Assembly: GCA_020636845.1 (NCBI GenBank)
Contig: JACJXD010000001.1
Location: 62,001-126,000, forward strand
Direction of reading: 5' to 3'
Length of the DNA stretch: 64,000 nt
From: Bacteroidales bacterium
GTDB lineage: Bacteria; Bacteroidota; Bacteroidia; Bacteroidales; Tenuifilaceae
Shown: positions 35,860-44,541 of the stretch, in pieces
Layout of the letters: every line of letters starts with the position of its first letter
How positions within the stretch are numbered: the first letter of the stretch is position 1
Notes under the pieces: generated by a model
The model's input: only the letters and a program-made list of their open reading frames with translations
Told to the model about the DNA's origin: nothing
The model's database searches: none
Translations under genes and position numbers: made by a program

Positions 35860-36465
35860 GTGAAAGTAGGACTCTTTTTTGGTTCGTTTAACCCAATACA
35901 TACGGGACATTTGGTTATTGCAGAGTATATTTTGGAATTTTCCGATTTGGACGAAGTTTGGTTTGTTGTAAGTCCACAAAATCCATTTAAGGTAAATGGC
36001 GATTTAGTTAAGGATACCGATAGGTTAGCAATGGTTAAGTTGGCAATACCCGAAAATGAGCCACGTATTAAGTTGTGTTCCATCGAAATGGACATGCCGC
36101 GACCGTCGTTTACTATAGATACATTAAAACGACTAAAAACGGAAAATACTCAAACGCAGTTTGTTGTAATAATGGGATCCGATACCGAAAAGTCGCTTTC
36201 GAAATGGAAAAACTATGACGAACTTATTAGCAATTTCGATTTCTACATTTATCCGCGGGAGGCTACTGCCTATATCGAAAAATTCCCTAACGAGCACTTT
36301 TCACTAATCGATGCTCCAATATTGGGTATTTCGTCAACGCAAATTCGCGAGTTAATTCAAAAGGGATGTAATGTTTCCGGTTATGTCCCGGATGACGTAT
36401 GGGATTATATTGTTAAAAATAAACTTTTTGGCTATTCTGGTGTTCATAACTACGATTATGAATAA
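35860..36465 (+). CDS. nadD: Nicotinate-nucleotide adenylyltransferase
   Basis: A 201-residue enzyme that joins NaMN and ATP to give deamido-NAD. It shows the nucleotidyltransferase GLFFGSFNPIHTGHL (G-S-F-N-P-x-H-x-G-H) at the N-terminus, FVVSPQNPFK, and the C-terminal ISSTQIRELI (ISST-x-IR) motif. Translation starts at a GTG. A TATATTTG box at 35822-35829 may be a -7 element for a separate promoter, but no good -33 partner is present. The 3' end overlaps the next gene by eight bases. Confidence 0.96.
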   Translation: MKVGLFFGSFNPIHTGHLVIAEYILEFSDLDEVWFVVSPQNPFKVNGDLVKDTDRLAMVKLAIPENEPRIKLCSIEMDMPRPSFTIDTLKRLKTENTQTQFVVIMGSDTEKSLSKWKNYDELISNFDFYIYPREATAYIEKFPNEHFSLIDAPILGISSTQIRELIQKGCNVSGYVPDDVWDYIVKNKLFGYSGVHNYDYE

Positions 36466-36721
36466 GCAAGATATACTAACATTAATGGATGGCGGTTTTT
36501 GGGATGAGGCCTTAAAAGAAACCGCAGAGTTACCCGAAACCAGTGCGGATACATGGTTTTTAAGGAGTAAAATTTATTCACGCTTGGGACGTATGGCCGA
36601 TTCGCTCAGCTGTTTAAACAAAACGTTGGATATAGATCCTAACCATGAGGAGGCGAAAGTTATGGTAGAACTTTCGCAGAGCATATACGCGTTTCGGGAT
36701 CCTAATCGGTATAACCCATAA
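36458..36721 (+). CDS. Small TPR-like protein
   Basis: An 87-residue protein from the ATG at 36458, which overlaps the nadD stop by eight bases; longer versions inside nadD are less likely. It has two helix-turn-helix TPR units (DGGFWDEALKETAELPE, ADTWFLRSKIYSRLGRMADSL) and SCLNKTLDIDPNHEEAKVM. It is probably translationally coupled to nadD. Its role is unknown; a small protein-binding adaptor is plausible. A strong terminator starts at its stop codon. Confidence 0.75.
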   Translation: MNKQDILTLMDGGFWDEALKETAELPETSADTWFLRSKIYSRLGRMADSLSCLNKTLDIDPNHEEAKVMVELSQSIYAFRDPNRYNP

Positions 36722-36750
36722 AAAAACTCCCTGAAAAAGGGAGTTTTTTT
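36721..36750. terminator. Bidirectional terminator between nadD operon and korC
   Basis: AAAAAACTCCC-TGAAAAA-GGGAGTTTTTTT: a short stem with A- and T-runs on both sides, between convergent genes. It ends the yicC-gmk-nadD-TPR unit and the 2-oxoacid oxidoreductase operon. Confidence 0.9.
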
Positions 36751-36775
36751 ATGAAGTTCAACTAACTAATCTGTA

Positions 36776-37321
36776 TTAGTTCATTTTCTTTACTATTTCC
36801 ATACCTTTTTGAATGGCCTCTTTGTTAGCAGGAATTAGGTTGTGGTGACGAGCCGGTAACGATTTTTCCAACCCTTTAACCACATTATCCAGTTTAACAA
36901 TAGGCTTAACTTTTAGAAAAGCGCCCAAAACAATCATGTTGAATGTTTTAGCATTTTTCATACGAGCAGCTTCTTCGGCAGCGTCAATTTCGTAAACGGA
37001 AATATCCTTACGTTCAGGAGGTCTGGTAATACCATTTGGATCGTAAATTAAAACTCCGCCTGGTTTAACCATTTTCTCAAATTTATCCATTGACTGCTGG
37101 TTAAGAATAATGGCTGTATCGAACTCCTGAATGATAGGAGAGCTGATACGAGAATCGCTAAGAATTACGGTAACATTAGCAGTACCACCACGCATTTCAG
37201 GCCCGTACGATGGCATCCACGACACCTCTTGATCTTGCATGATACCGGAGTAGGCAAGAATTTTACCCATCGATAAAACACCTTGTCCACCAAATCCGGC
37301 TATTATTATTTCTTCAGTCAT
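36776..37321 (-). CDS. 2-oxoacid:ferredoxin oxidoreductase, gamma subunit
   Basis: A 181-residue gamma subunit of the four-subunit 2-oxoacid oxidoreductase family. EEIIIAGFGGQGVLSMGKIL, PSYGPEMRGGTANVTVI and FNMIVLGAFLK are the family marks. It pairs with the alpha subunit in binding CoA. Last gene of the aminotransferase-delta-alpha-beta-gamma operon, 26 bases after beta and ended by a strong terminator. Confidence 0.93.
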   Translation of the reverse strand: MTEEIIIAGFGGQGVLSMGKILAYSGIMQDQEVSWMPSYGPEMRGGTANVTVILSDSRISSPIIQEFDTAIILNQQSMDKFEKMVKPGGVLIYDPNGITRPPERKDISVYEIDAAEEAARMKNAKTFNMIVLGAFLKVKPIVKLDNVVKGLEKSLPARHHNLIPANKEAIQKGMEIVKKMN

Positions 37322-37347
37322 TGTTGTAATTATTTGCAGTTACCAAT

Positions 37348-38109
37348 TTATTCATCTTTCATATCGCCAAGTGGATAGAATGGGAACATATTTTCAACCA
37401 TCCATTCGTTGGCTTTTACAGGAGGCATTTTCCAACCCGAGTTACAGGTTGAAACAACTTCGATAAACGAAGTGCCTTTATTCTTTCCTGTGTTCTCGAA
37501 AGCTTTGGTAATAGCCTTTTTAAGTTTACGAACAGCGGCTGGAGTATGTCCCGATTGACGGGTAACGTAGCATGTTCCTGGTAGTTGTGCTATTAATTCG
37601 GTTATTTTCAAAGGATAACCATTTAGATCAACTCTACGTCCGTAAGGGGTGGTGGCTGTTTTCATTCCTTCCAAAGTGGTAGGAGCCATTTGTCCTCCGG
37701 TCATACCGTAAATAGCATTGTTAATGAATATTACGGTAATATTTTCACCGCGGTTACATGCGTGCATAATTTCGGCAGTACCAATTGATGCCAAATCGCC
37801 GTCGCCTTGATATGTGAAAACATATTTCTCAGGATGTAAACGGCTAATAGCTGTAGCAATGGCAGGAGCACGTCCGTGTGCTGCTTCTTGCCAGTCGATA
37901 TCAAGATAGTTGTATGCAAGTACCGAACATCCTACAGGTGATACGGCAATTGTTTTATCCTGAATACCCATTTCTTCAATAACTTCGGCAATAATTTTAT
38001 GCACAACGCCATGTGTACAACCTGGGCAGTAGTGCATTATGTTGTCGGTTAAAACCTTCGATTTGGAGTAAACCAGGTTTTCCTCTTTAATAATATCTTT
38101 TACGTCCAT
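37348..38109 (-). CDS. 2-oxoacid:ferredoxin oxidoreductase, beta subunit (TPP-binding)
   Basis: A 253-residue thiamine-diphosphate subunit. It has CPGCTHGVVHKI near the N-terminus, GCSVLAYNYLDIDW, the TPP/Mg motif YQGDGDLASIG followed by FINNAIYGMTGGQMAPTT, and FIEVVSTCNSGW. These match the VorA/KorB group that oxidises branched-chain or other 2-oxo acids. It lies five bases downstream of alpha. Whether the substrate is 2-oxoglutarate or 2-oxoisovalerate cannot be settled from motifs alone. Confidence 0.94.
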   Translation of the reverse strand: MDVKDIIKEENLVYSKSKVLTDNIMHYCPGCTHGVVHKIIAEVIEEMGIQDKTIAVSPVGCSVLAYNYLDIDWQEAAHGRAPAIATAISRLHPEKYVFTYQGDGDLASIGTAEIMHACNRGENITVIFINNAIYGMTGGQMAPTTLEGMKTATTPYGRRVDLNGYPLKITELIAQLPGTCYVTRQSGHTPAAVRKLKKAITKAFENTGKNKGTSFIEVVSTCNSGWKMPPVKANEWMVENMFPFYPLGDMKDE

Positions 38110-38114
38110 TTCGC

Positions 38115-39200
38115 TTAAGCTTTAATAAATTTTTCTTCAAGTGCTTCTACTACTTCATTTGGTGTTGGAATAACACCGCCCATACGGCCAAAATGTTCAA
38201 CGTTAACTTTGCCGTTAACGGCTAAACGAACATCTTCAACCATTTGGCCAGCGCTCATTTCAACCGAAAGAATGCCCTTAAGTTGAGGAAGAAGTTCTTG
38301 TATAGCTTTCGAAGGATATGGGAATAGTGTTATTGGACGTAATAGGCCAACTTTAATTCCCTTTCCGCGTGCAATATCTATTGCCTTTTGGCAAACACGA
38401 CTCGACGATCCGTATGCAACTAGCAAGTATTCTGCATCGTCACATGCAATCTTTTCAAATCTAACTTCTTTATCTTGAATTTCTTTGTATTTATTTTGAA
38501 GTTTGATGTTGAATTTTTCTTGACTTCCTGCGTCAAGGTCAAGAGAGGTTATGATGTTACGTTTACGATCGGCAGTTTTTCCGGTTGTAGCCCATGAGCC
38601 GTAACGTTTAATAATCTCTTCGTTGGTAAGGCGTGGTTTGTAGTCACCTAGTTGAACTTTTTCCATCATCTGACCGATAACTCCGTCGGAGAGGATCATG
38701 GCAGGGTTACGGTATTTAAAGGCAAGTTCGAAACCAAGATCAACAAAATCGTACATTTCCTGAACCGATGCCGGTGCAAGAACAATTAGTTTATAGTCGC
38801 CATGTCCGCCACCCTTAACTGCCTGAAAGTAGTCGCTCTGAGCAGGTTGGATGGTTCCTAAACCTGGACCTCCACGAACAACATTAACAACCAAGCAAGG
38901 TAGTTCGGCACCGGCTATGTAAGTAATGCCTTCTTGTTTTAGGCTAATACCGGGGCTCGATGACGATGTCATTACTTTTTTACCGCAGCCTGCTCCGCCG
39001 TAAACCATGTTAATGGCGGCTAGTTCGCTTTCGGCTTGAAGAACAACCATGCCGGTTTCGTCCCATGGCATACGAGCCATAAGAGTTTCCAGCACTTCGG
39101 ATTGGGGAGTGATGGGGTAGCCAAAGTAACCGTCACAACCACATCTAATGGCGGCTTCGGCAATTGCCTCATTCCCTTTCATCAGTCTTAATTCTGCCAT
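38115..39200 (-). CDS. 2-oxoacid:ferredoxin oxidoreductase, alpha subunit (VorB/KorA type)
   Basis: A 361-residue alpha subunit, resembling proteins annotated as 3-methyl-2-oxobutanoate dehydrogenase subunit VorB. Landmarks are LMKGNEAIAEAAIRCGCDGYFGYPITPQ at the start, MTSSSSPGISLKQEGITYIAG, NVVRGGPGLGTIQPAQSDYF, and the C-terminal GLLRPITLFPYP. It forms the active complex with beta, gamma and the ferredoxin-like delta subunit encoded next door. Confidence 0.94.
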   Translation of the reverse strand: MAELRLMKGNEAIAEAAIRCGCDGYFGYPITPQSEVLETLMARMPWDETGMVVLQAESELAAINMVYGGAGCGKKVMTSSSSPGISLKQEGITYIAGAELPCLVVNVVRGGPGLGTIQPAQSDYFQAVKGGGHGDYKLIVLAPASVQEMYDFVDLGFELAFKYRNPAMILSDGVIGQMMEKVQLGDYKPRLTNEEIIKRYGSWATTGKTADRKRNIITSLDLDAGSQEKFNIKLQNKYKEIQDKEVRFEKIACDDAEYLLVAYGSSSRVCQKAIDIARGKGIKVGLLRPITLFPYPSKAIQELLPQLKGILSVEMSAGQMVEDVRLAVNGKVNVEHFGRMGGVIPTPNEVVEALEEKFIKA

Positions 39201-39235
39201 TTCTATGATGATTTAATTTAAAAACCTTTTTAAAG

Positions 39236-39472
39236 CTATGCGTTAGCTTCTAATTTTACTTTATAAACCGATATTATAGAATCGGGACATACCATTGCGC
39301 AGTTAGCGCAGCCAATACAGGCTTCAGGATTGGCCATGTAAGCATAGTTGTATCCCTTGCCGTTAACTTCCTTTGCCAACGCGATAACGCTGGAAGGGCA
39401 AGCAACAGCACAAAGTCCACAGCCTTTACATTTTTCTACATCGACCACAATTGCTCCTCTTACTTTTGCCAT
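39236..39472 (-). CDS. 2-oxoacid:ferredoxin oxidoreductase, delta subunit (2x[4Fe-4S])
   Basis: A 78-residue ferredoxin with two CxxCxxCxxxCP motifs (CKGCGLCAVACP, CIGCANCAMVCP), each binding a [4Fe-4S] cluster. It passes electrons from the TPP site to free ferredoxin or flavodoxin. It sits between the aminotransferase and alpha genes in the same operon. Confidence 0.95.
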   Translation of the reverse strand: MAKVRGAIVVDVEKCKGCGLCAVACPSSVIALAKEVNGKGYNYAYMANPEACIGCANCAMVCPDSIISVYKVKLEANA

Positions 39473-39503
39473 AATTTTAACTAATAAAGTTTACGTTTAT
39501 GTT

Positions 39504-40844
39504 TTACTTAATTGGATGATGTTCGTTAAATTGTTTTAGTCTGTACTCAAGGTCGTCGAACTGATTCCTTAAAACTTGCGATACGCAAGCCCGTAATCCC
39601 TCTACGTGTTCGCTACCGGTTATAGCCAACGATATTGCACTAATTCCGTAGTAGAGTAGTTCTTCGATAAGTTCTTCACCAGAAAGTCCTGGGTAGGAGA
39701 TGGTAAAGTAAAAGCCGTCAGCCAAAGGCTTGTCTTCATCTTTGTCGTAAACAATTTTGAAACCGTTATTGGTAAACAGCTTCTTCATTATTTTGGCTTT
39801 TTCACCGTACTCCTTGATGTTTTCAACGAAGTTGAATTCTCCATCGTTTACAGCCTTTAGTATAGCCGCAAGGCCGAATTGGGTGGAATGACATACTCCG
39901 GAAGATAGCGCGTAAATAGCACCGTAAAGCATGGCGTATCCAAACTCGTCGGAATTAAAGTAACGTTTTAAATCGGGGAAACGTTTTTTGTATAGTTTAT
40001 TGCTGATAACAATACATCCGATTCGTTGTCCTGCGTAGGAAAATATTTTTGAACTGGAAACCAACATTAGCCAATTGTCTGTGTAGTTGGCCACAGATGG
40101 TTGATAAGGTGGTTCGCCGGGTTTCGAAAGATCCTTACGAAAATCCATGGCAAAGTAGGCTAAATCCTCAACAACTGTTATTTCGTACTTAGTTGCCAAC
40201 TCACCTATGGTTTGCAGTTCCTTTTCGGTAAAGCAAATCCACGATGGGTTGTTAGGATTCGAGTAAAGAATGGTGGATATGTTGCCTTTCTTTAGGTATG
40301 ATTCTAACTTTTCGCGAAGTTTGTCGCCTCTGTAGTTATAAACATCGAAGGTTTCGTAGTTCATACCCAACACCTTAAGTTGTTGTTTTTGAACTGGAAA
40401 TCCGGGATCGATAAAGAGTACAGTATCCTTTTGCTTAAAGCAACGATTGGTAATTAAAAAGGCAGCCATACCTCCTTGCATGGAACCTACGGAAGGAATG
40501 CAGCCTTGCTCGTCAACATCAATATTAATGAAGTTTTTTATGAAACGGGCCATTTCGTGCTTTAATTCGGGAATACCGTCTATCATAGGATACTTGGAAG
40601 CAACGCCACGTTTCAACGCTGCAATTTCAGCATCAATCCCAATTTTAACGGGATCAAGTCCCGGAACGCCCATCTCCATTCGAACAAACTTTTTACCGCT
40701 GGCTTTTTCTATTTCGTTAATTAAGCGGACAATTTCACGAATGGTTGCTTTCCCTACTTTATTGGTAAGATTTAATTCGTTGATTTTATCTCTTACAATG
40801 TTGTAAGGTATAGGAGTATTTTTTGTTTCAACTATATTGCCCAT
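39504..40844 (-). CDS. PLP-dependent aminotransferase, class I/II fold
   Basis: A 446-residue aminotransferase. The residue set is typical: SNPNNPSWICFTEKEL, VVEDLAYFAMDF (Asp binding the PLP pyridine nitrogen), VSSSKIFSYAGQRIGC (Schiff-base Lys in SSSK-x-F) and AITGSEHVEGLRACVSQ (Arg for the substrate carboxylate). It probably removes the amino group of an amino acid and feeds the 2-oxo acid to the oxidoreductase encoded just downstream (31-base gap). The preferred amino acid is unknown; that operon context makes a catabolic role more likely than biosynthesis. Confidence 0.9.
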   Translation of the reverse strand: MGNIVETKNTPIPYNIVRDKINELNLTNKVGKATIREIVRLINEIEKASGKKFVRMEMGVPGLDPVKIGIDAEIAALKRGVASKYPMIDGIPELKHEMARFIKNFINIDVDEQGCIPSVGSMQGGMAAFLITNRCFKQKDTVLFIDPGFPVQKQQLKVLGMNYETFDVYNYRGDKLREKLESYLKKGNISTILYSNPNNPSWICFTEKELQTIGELATKYEITVVEDLAYFAMDFRKDLSKPGEPPYQPSVANYTDNWLMLVSSSKIFSYAGQRIGCIVISNKLYKKRFPDLKRYFNSDEFGYAMLYGAIYALSSGVCHSTQFGLAAILKAVNDGEFNFVENIKEYGEKAKIMKKLFTNNGFKIVYDKDEDKPLADGFYFTISYPGLSGEELIEELLYYGISAISLAITGSEHVEGLRACVSQVLRNQFDDLEYRLKQFNEHHPIK

Positions 40845-41194
40845 TGTATGAGTGTATTAGTAAATAAAACGCTTTATAGCAACGTTTTACTTGTTTTTCT
40901 TAAATTCGCTACAATTTTAGTAAATTTTTGATGATTATAAAAGAAATTACTTTAAAAACTTATAAATTGTAATTTATTGTTAATTATTAGAAATACTTTT
41001 ATGCTAATAGTGTTGTATTTACTTATAAAATGATTTTTTAAGTTAAAGAAGTTTAACTTGACTAATTAAGATGTATGGATTATAAATTAAAAACCCTGAT
41101 AATTAGTTGGAAACAATCATCAGGGTTTTAGAGTAAGTTTGACGCAACTCTTTACTTGAGAAGAATTCAATTTATAAAGGTCATTGAAATGAGG
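40845..41194. other. 350-base AT-rich intergenic region between Kor and Hdr operons
   Basis: Upstream region of the aminotransferase operon and downstream region of Hdr cluster I. It is very AT-rich and contains no frame of note. The only structure seen is a terminator hairpin (listed separately). No convincing -33/-7 pair for the aminotransferase was found. Confidence 0.5.
41085..41128 (-). terminator. Terminator of Hdr cluster I
   Basis: A 10-bp perfect stem (AAACCCTGAT at 41091-41100 / ATCAGGGTTT at 41119-41128, loop of 18). On the minus strand it is followed by TTTTTAATTT. It lies 66 bases after the HdrDE-like stop. Confidence 0.7.
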
Positions 41195-43027
41195 TTAAGA
41201 TAATACTTCAGCCTCTGCAGGTTCTTTTTGGCTTTGAACTTTTTTCTTTTTCGGTTCTAAATTGTTTAACATCACTTCTGCAATGTCCAGAACTTTGACT
41301 GTTTCCTGAGCCATTGCCAATGTTTTTTTGCACATAGGACACGCAGTGGCAAGCAGGTTGGTTTTTCCGTCGTATAGTTGAAAAACGGCATCGCTGGCTA
41401 TAGCCATTTTTTGAGGTAGCGAGGTGTTGGTTATTCCTAAACTTCCTCCGCAGCACAGCGATTTTTCACCGGTATTTTTCTTGTTTTCTTCTAAAATGAA
41501 AGAATTCTTTAGAAGTTCTCGTGGTTCTTTTGTAATGCCCAATCCTCGGCTTAACTCACAAGGATCGTGGTATATAATTTTTTCTCCGGTATTTTTAAAC
41601 GTTAACTTATGCTGCTTTGCTAGGTCGTTTAAAAACTGACTATGGTGTAAAACCGGCATGTTAAGCCTATAGTTGTGCTTAAACTCGCTTGCACAAATAG
41701 GGCACGAGGTAACTAAAACATCGGCATTTGTTTCGTTTATAATTGTATTGTTTTTATCGATAAGTTGCTTTGCTGCATCAACCTGACCGTTTTGTTGAAG
41801 TGGTCGTCCACAGCAAATAGAGCCGTCTTTATCGATAAACGTGTAATCGACTCCTGCCTCGTCGAAAAGGGCAAGGGTAGATTTTATTACCGATGGTGTT
41901 AAATGTCCCATACAACCTGCAAAATAGGCAACTTTTGCTTTAGGATACTTGTGTTCGCTTAGGTAATCATAGTTTGATGTTCCAAAGAGTGGAAATTCGT
42001 TTCGTTCGTTTTTGCGAATTTGAGTAACCTCTATTCCAACCGGACAGGCATCGAGACATCTCATGCAAAGCATACAGGTTTCGCGTAACCGTTCGTTTGG
42101 TTTGCTGTAGCGCAAATCGCGAAGAAAGTATGCAGGTTGCGTGTCGCTGATATTAAGCGTTGTGCTAAGTTGGCAGGCATCAATACAAATACCGCAACGT
42201 GAGCAAGCATTTAGTTCGATGGTGGTAAAAGTGGAATGGTTATTTTTTTCTTTAACACCATATTTTCGGAGGAAAATAAGTAGAATTTCGGTAGGAATGT
42301 GCATGTACCTGGAAAATGGAAGTGCTATGAAGAATACTCCCAATGAGATAGAATATGCCCACCATGCAGGGTAGTACAAGTAGTCGAGGGGAAGATTATA
42401 GATAACCCATTGCCCTAAAAAGTTTGTAAAGAAGTGTCCTGTATTGTAAAGCCCGGCAGTTACACTTTCCGCAAAAAGCCGAAGTGGAAAAATAAACCAT
42501 AGCGCTGTAATTGCAACCCTGTCGATAAGGATATGCTTGGTAGTTCTGCGCATTCCCAAGGCACGGCTACGAAAGCGTTTAAAAAATGCAAGTCCAATGG
42601 ATGTCATTACCAGCAGCAAGAAGAAATCCATCAGAAATGTAAAAATTTCTTCGTATTCGTGAAGCGGAGTTAAATCGTGACGGAAAAATTCGAAAAAGAT
42701 AGGGTAGTACGGTGGATTAATAACTCCGTGAGGGTAGAGTCGGGCTTCGAAATTTCCCAGCACAATAAGCATAAACCATCCAAAGGCAAGTCCCATGTGC
42801 ATAAAGCCCAATACTGCATTTTTCTTGTAAATGTTATGATGAAGTAATCCTTCCCTGAATGATTCCCAAATGGCTTTAATTGTCCGAAGCGTAAAAAGTC
42901 GTTTCCAAACAATCTTTTGTTCACGACGCGATAAACGAACAATCCATATTGTCCATATTACCAGTATGTAAAGCAGTACAAAACTTAGTCCAATTGTGAA
43001 CGGGAGTGTAAACGTAGGGTACCTCAT
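41195..43027 (-). CDS. HdrDE-like membrane-bound Fe-S protein (fused cytochrome b-like and CCG domains)
   Basis: A 610-residue protein. Residues 1-270 hold about six membrane helices like the NarI/HdrE/DsrM heme-b type, with several His. Two [4Fe-4S] motifs follow (CSRCGICIDACQ, CMLCMRCLDACPVG), then two cysteine-rich CCG domains (FAGC...ICCGRP...SCPIC; HDPCEL...LCCGGS...ACPMC), the substrate-cluster domains of HdrD/HdrB. The layout equals HdrE-HdrD or DsrM-DsrK in one chain: electrons move between quinone in the membrane and a cytoplasmic disulfide-like or carrier site. It overlaps the small HdrC-like gene by four bases. The natural acceptor is unknown. Confidence 0.88.
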   Translation of the reverse strand: MRYPTFTLPFTIGLSFVLLYILVIWTIWIVRLSRREQKIVWKRLFTLRTIKAIWESFREGLLHHNIYKKNAVLGFMHMGLAFGWFMLIVLGNFEARLYPHGVINPPYYPIFFEFFRHDLTPLHEYEEIFTFLMDFFLLLVMTSIGLAFFKRFRSRALGMRRTTKHILIDRVAITALWFIFPLRLFAESVTAGLYNTGHFFTNFLGQWVIYNLPLDYLYYPAWWAYSISLGVFFIALPFSRYMHIPTEILLIFLRKYGVKEKNNHSTFTTIELNACSRCGICIDACQLSTTLNISDTQPAYFLRDLRYSKPNERLRETCMLCMRCLDACPVGIEVTQIRKNERNEFPLFGTSNYDYLSEHKYPKAKVAYFAGCMGHLTPSVIKSTLALFDEAGVDYTFIDKDGSICCGRPLQQNGQVDAAKQLIDKNNTIINETNADVLVTSCPICASEFKHNYRLNMPVLHHSQFLNDLAKQHKLTFKNTGEKIIYHDPCELSRGLGITKEPRELLKNSFILEENKKNTGEKSLCCGGSLGITNTSLPQKMAIASDAVFQLYDGKTNLLATACPMCKKTLAMAQETVKVLDIAEVMLNNLEPKKKKVQSQKEPAEAEVLS

Positions 43028-43359
43028 GGTTTAAAAATTTGATTTGCTTTTCTAATAAGCATTACAATATTTCTGGTGTTTACGTTTCGTGGACATACTA
43101 AAATACACTTTCCGCACAGCATACATTTTTCCGATTCGCTAAAAGCCTTCGAAATTTCTCCGCGTCTTATGCTATGTGTGAGTTCTCGGAAACTGAAATC
43201 GGTAAATTTCCCGGCGGTACACGTTGCTGCGCAGCTGCCGCAGGATATACAATGATTAAACGTTTCGTCCCTTTCGGCCAACCATTTGGCAAGGCTAAGG
43301 TCAGCCTTGTCCATGTTGTGGACGGTTATTGGCATGGGAGTGTATCCAAAATCAATCAT
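43024..43359 (-). CDS. Small HdrC-like ferredoxin (2x[4Fe-4S])
   Basis: A 111-residue protein with two [4Fe-4S] motifs in HdrC spacing (CISCGSCAATC, CMLCGKCILVCP) and the helix FSFRELTHSIRRGEISKAF between them. It probably links the flavoprotein encoded upstream (one base away) to the membrane HdrDE-like protein encoded downstream (four-base overlap). It lacks the membrane part that QmoC carries. Confidence 0.9.
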   Translation of the reverse strand: MIDFGYTPMPITVHNMDKADLSLAKWLAERDETFNHCISCGSCAATCTAGKFTDFSFRELTHSIRRGEISKAFSESEKCMLCGKCILVCPRNVNTRNIVMLIRKANQIFKP

Positions 43360-43360
43360 G

Positions 43361-44374
43361 CTACTTAGAACTTAAATACTGATGAATTTCGATTGCCGCG
43401 GAGCGAGCCGCATTAACCGAGTCGGTGATGTTATTGGGACCGGTACATGCCCCGGCAGTAAATATGCCCTCTGCCTTGGTTTTTACAGGATTAATATGCT
43501 GGTCGATAATCTCTACAAACCCGTCTTTATTGGGTTTTAAATCCAGACCGGCAATAAGTTCGGAAGTTCCTTCCGCAGGCGACATACCTACCATTAATAC
43601 AACCAAATCAACTGACATTTTTAACGGTTTTGCAGAAAGAGTGTCTTCTGTTTTAATTAGCACCCGACCGTCTTCCAGTTCACTGGTTTCCGATAGTCTT
43701 CCTCGCAGAAAGTTAACGCCTTTTTGTTGCGCTTCCTTATACAAATCCTCGTATCCCGGTCCGAACATTCGGAGGTCCATGTACAGACAGTATATTTCGG
43801 CACTTGGAATGGCCTCTTTTACTTCTATGGATTGTTTTACGGCTGTTACGCAGCAAACCTTGGAACAGTAAGGACGACTAACTTTTTCGTCGCGACTACC
43901 AACGCAATGAATAAAGGCTATACGTTGAGGCTGTTTGCCACTTTTGGTTACAGGATACCCGTGTTCCTTAAACATTGCTTCCAGTTCAGCCGATGTTATA
44001 ACATTGTCGTAAATTCCGTATCCATACTCTTCTTTCTTTTCGGCGGGGAAAAGTTCAAATCCCGTAGCAATTAAAACAGCATCGGCATCGAAAGATTTGC
44101 CTTTTGCTTCGAGTGTAAATCGTGCCCCTTTTCGGGAAATCTTATCAATAGCAGTAGATAGAAATATTGCAGGATTTCCGTTTAAGTGCGATTTAAACTC
44201 GTTTACAACTTCCATAGAGTTTCTTCGATTGGGGAAAAGTCTGTCCCATTGGGCAACATGGCCACCGGGTGTTTTTTCACGCTCGAAAATGGTAACTGTA
44301 TAGCCAAGTTGTGCCAACTTATTGGCGGCTTCCAAACCGGTTACTCCTCCACCGATAATTGCTACTTCTTTCAT
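43361..44374 (-). CDS. Truncated HdrA-like FAD/Fe-S flavoprotein
   Basis: A 337-residue flavoprotein starting directly with the FAD-binding VAIIGGGVTGLEAANKLA; the N-terminal Cys-rich segment and the C-terminal ferredoxin domain of full HdrA are missing. The HdrA-type inserted cluster site is kept: HCVGSRDEKVSRPYCSKVCC. The upstream loop that usually has a D-C-x-x-C pair reads FPNRRNSMEV without cysteines. It ends with the expected FTAGACTGPNNITDSVNAARSAAIE. It is probably the electron-splitting or transfer flavin subunit of cluster I. A 167-base gap with a long inverted repeat separates it from the HdrB-like gene. Confidence 0.88.
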   Translation of the reverse strand: MKEVAIIGGGVTGLEAANKLAQLGYTVTIFEREKTPGGHVAQWDRLFPNRRNSMEVVNEFKSHLNGNPAIFLSTAIDKISRKGARFTLEAKGKSFDADAVLIATGFELFPAEKKEEYGYGIYDNVITSAELEAMFKEHGYPVTKSGKQPQRIAFIHCVGSRDEKVSRPYCSKVCCVTAVKQSIEVKEAIPSAEIYCLYMDLRMFGPGYEDLYKEAQQKGVNFLRGRLSETSELEDGRVLIKTEDTLSAKPLKMSVDLVVLMVGMSPAEGTSELIAGLDLKPNKDGFVEIIDQHINPVKTKAEGIFTAGACTGPNNITDSVNAARSAAIEIHQYLSSK

Positions 44375-44446
44375 CCGTACAAAATATTTAGTATAGTAAT
44401 AATCAAAATATTATAAATTCATTCTTAACGCTCTTTAATTGATCGG

Positions 44447-44507
44447 ATGAAACACCCATGTTTTGTTCATTCGTATTTGTATAACCTGCATTAAATGGGT
44501 GTTTCAT
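44447..44507. repeat. 13-bp perfect inverted repeat with 35-base loop
   Basis: ATGAAACACCCAT at 44447-44459 and ATGGGTGTTTCAT at 44495-44507 are exact reverse complements. The element lies in the 167-base gap after the HdrB-like gene and before the truncated HdrA-like gene, inside cluster I. No T-run follows, so a simple terminator is unlikely; RNA processing or a protein-binding site is possible. Confidence 0.65.
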
Positions 44508-44541
44508 TAGAATCTATTTAATACTTGAAAAGAATGTACGC

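Noticed and set aside
44447..44507. Simple rho-independent terminator at the 13-bp inverted repeat
   Set aside because: The loop is 35 bases and no T-run follows on either strand, so it is listed as a repeat of unknown function.
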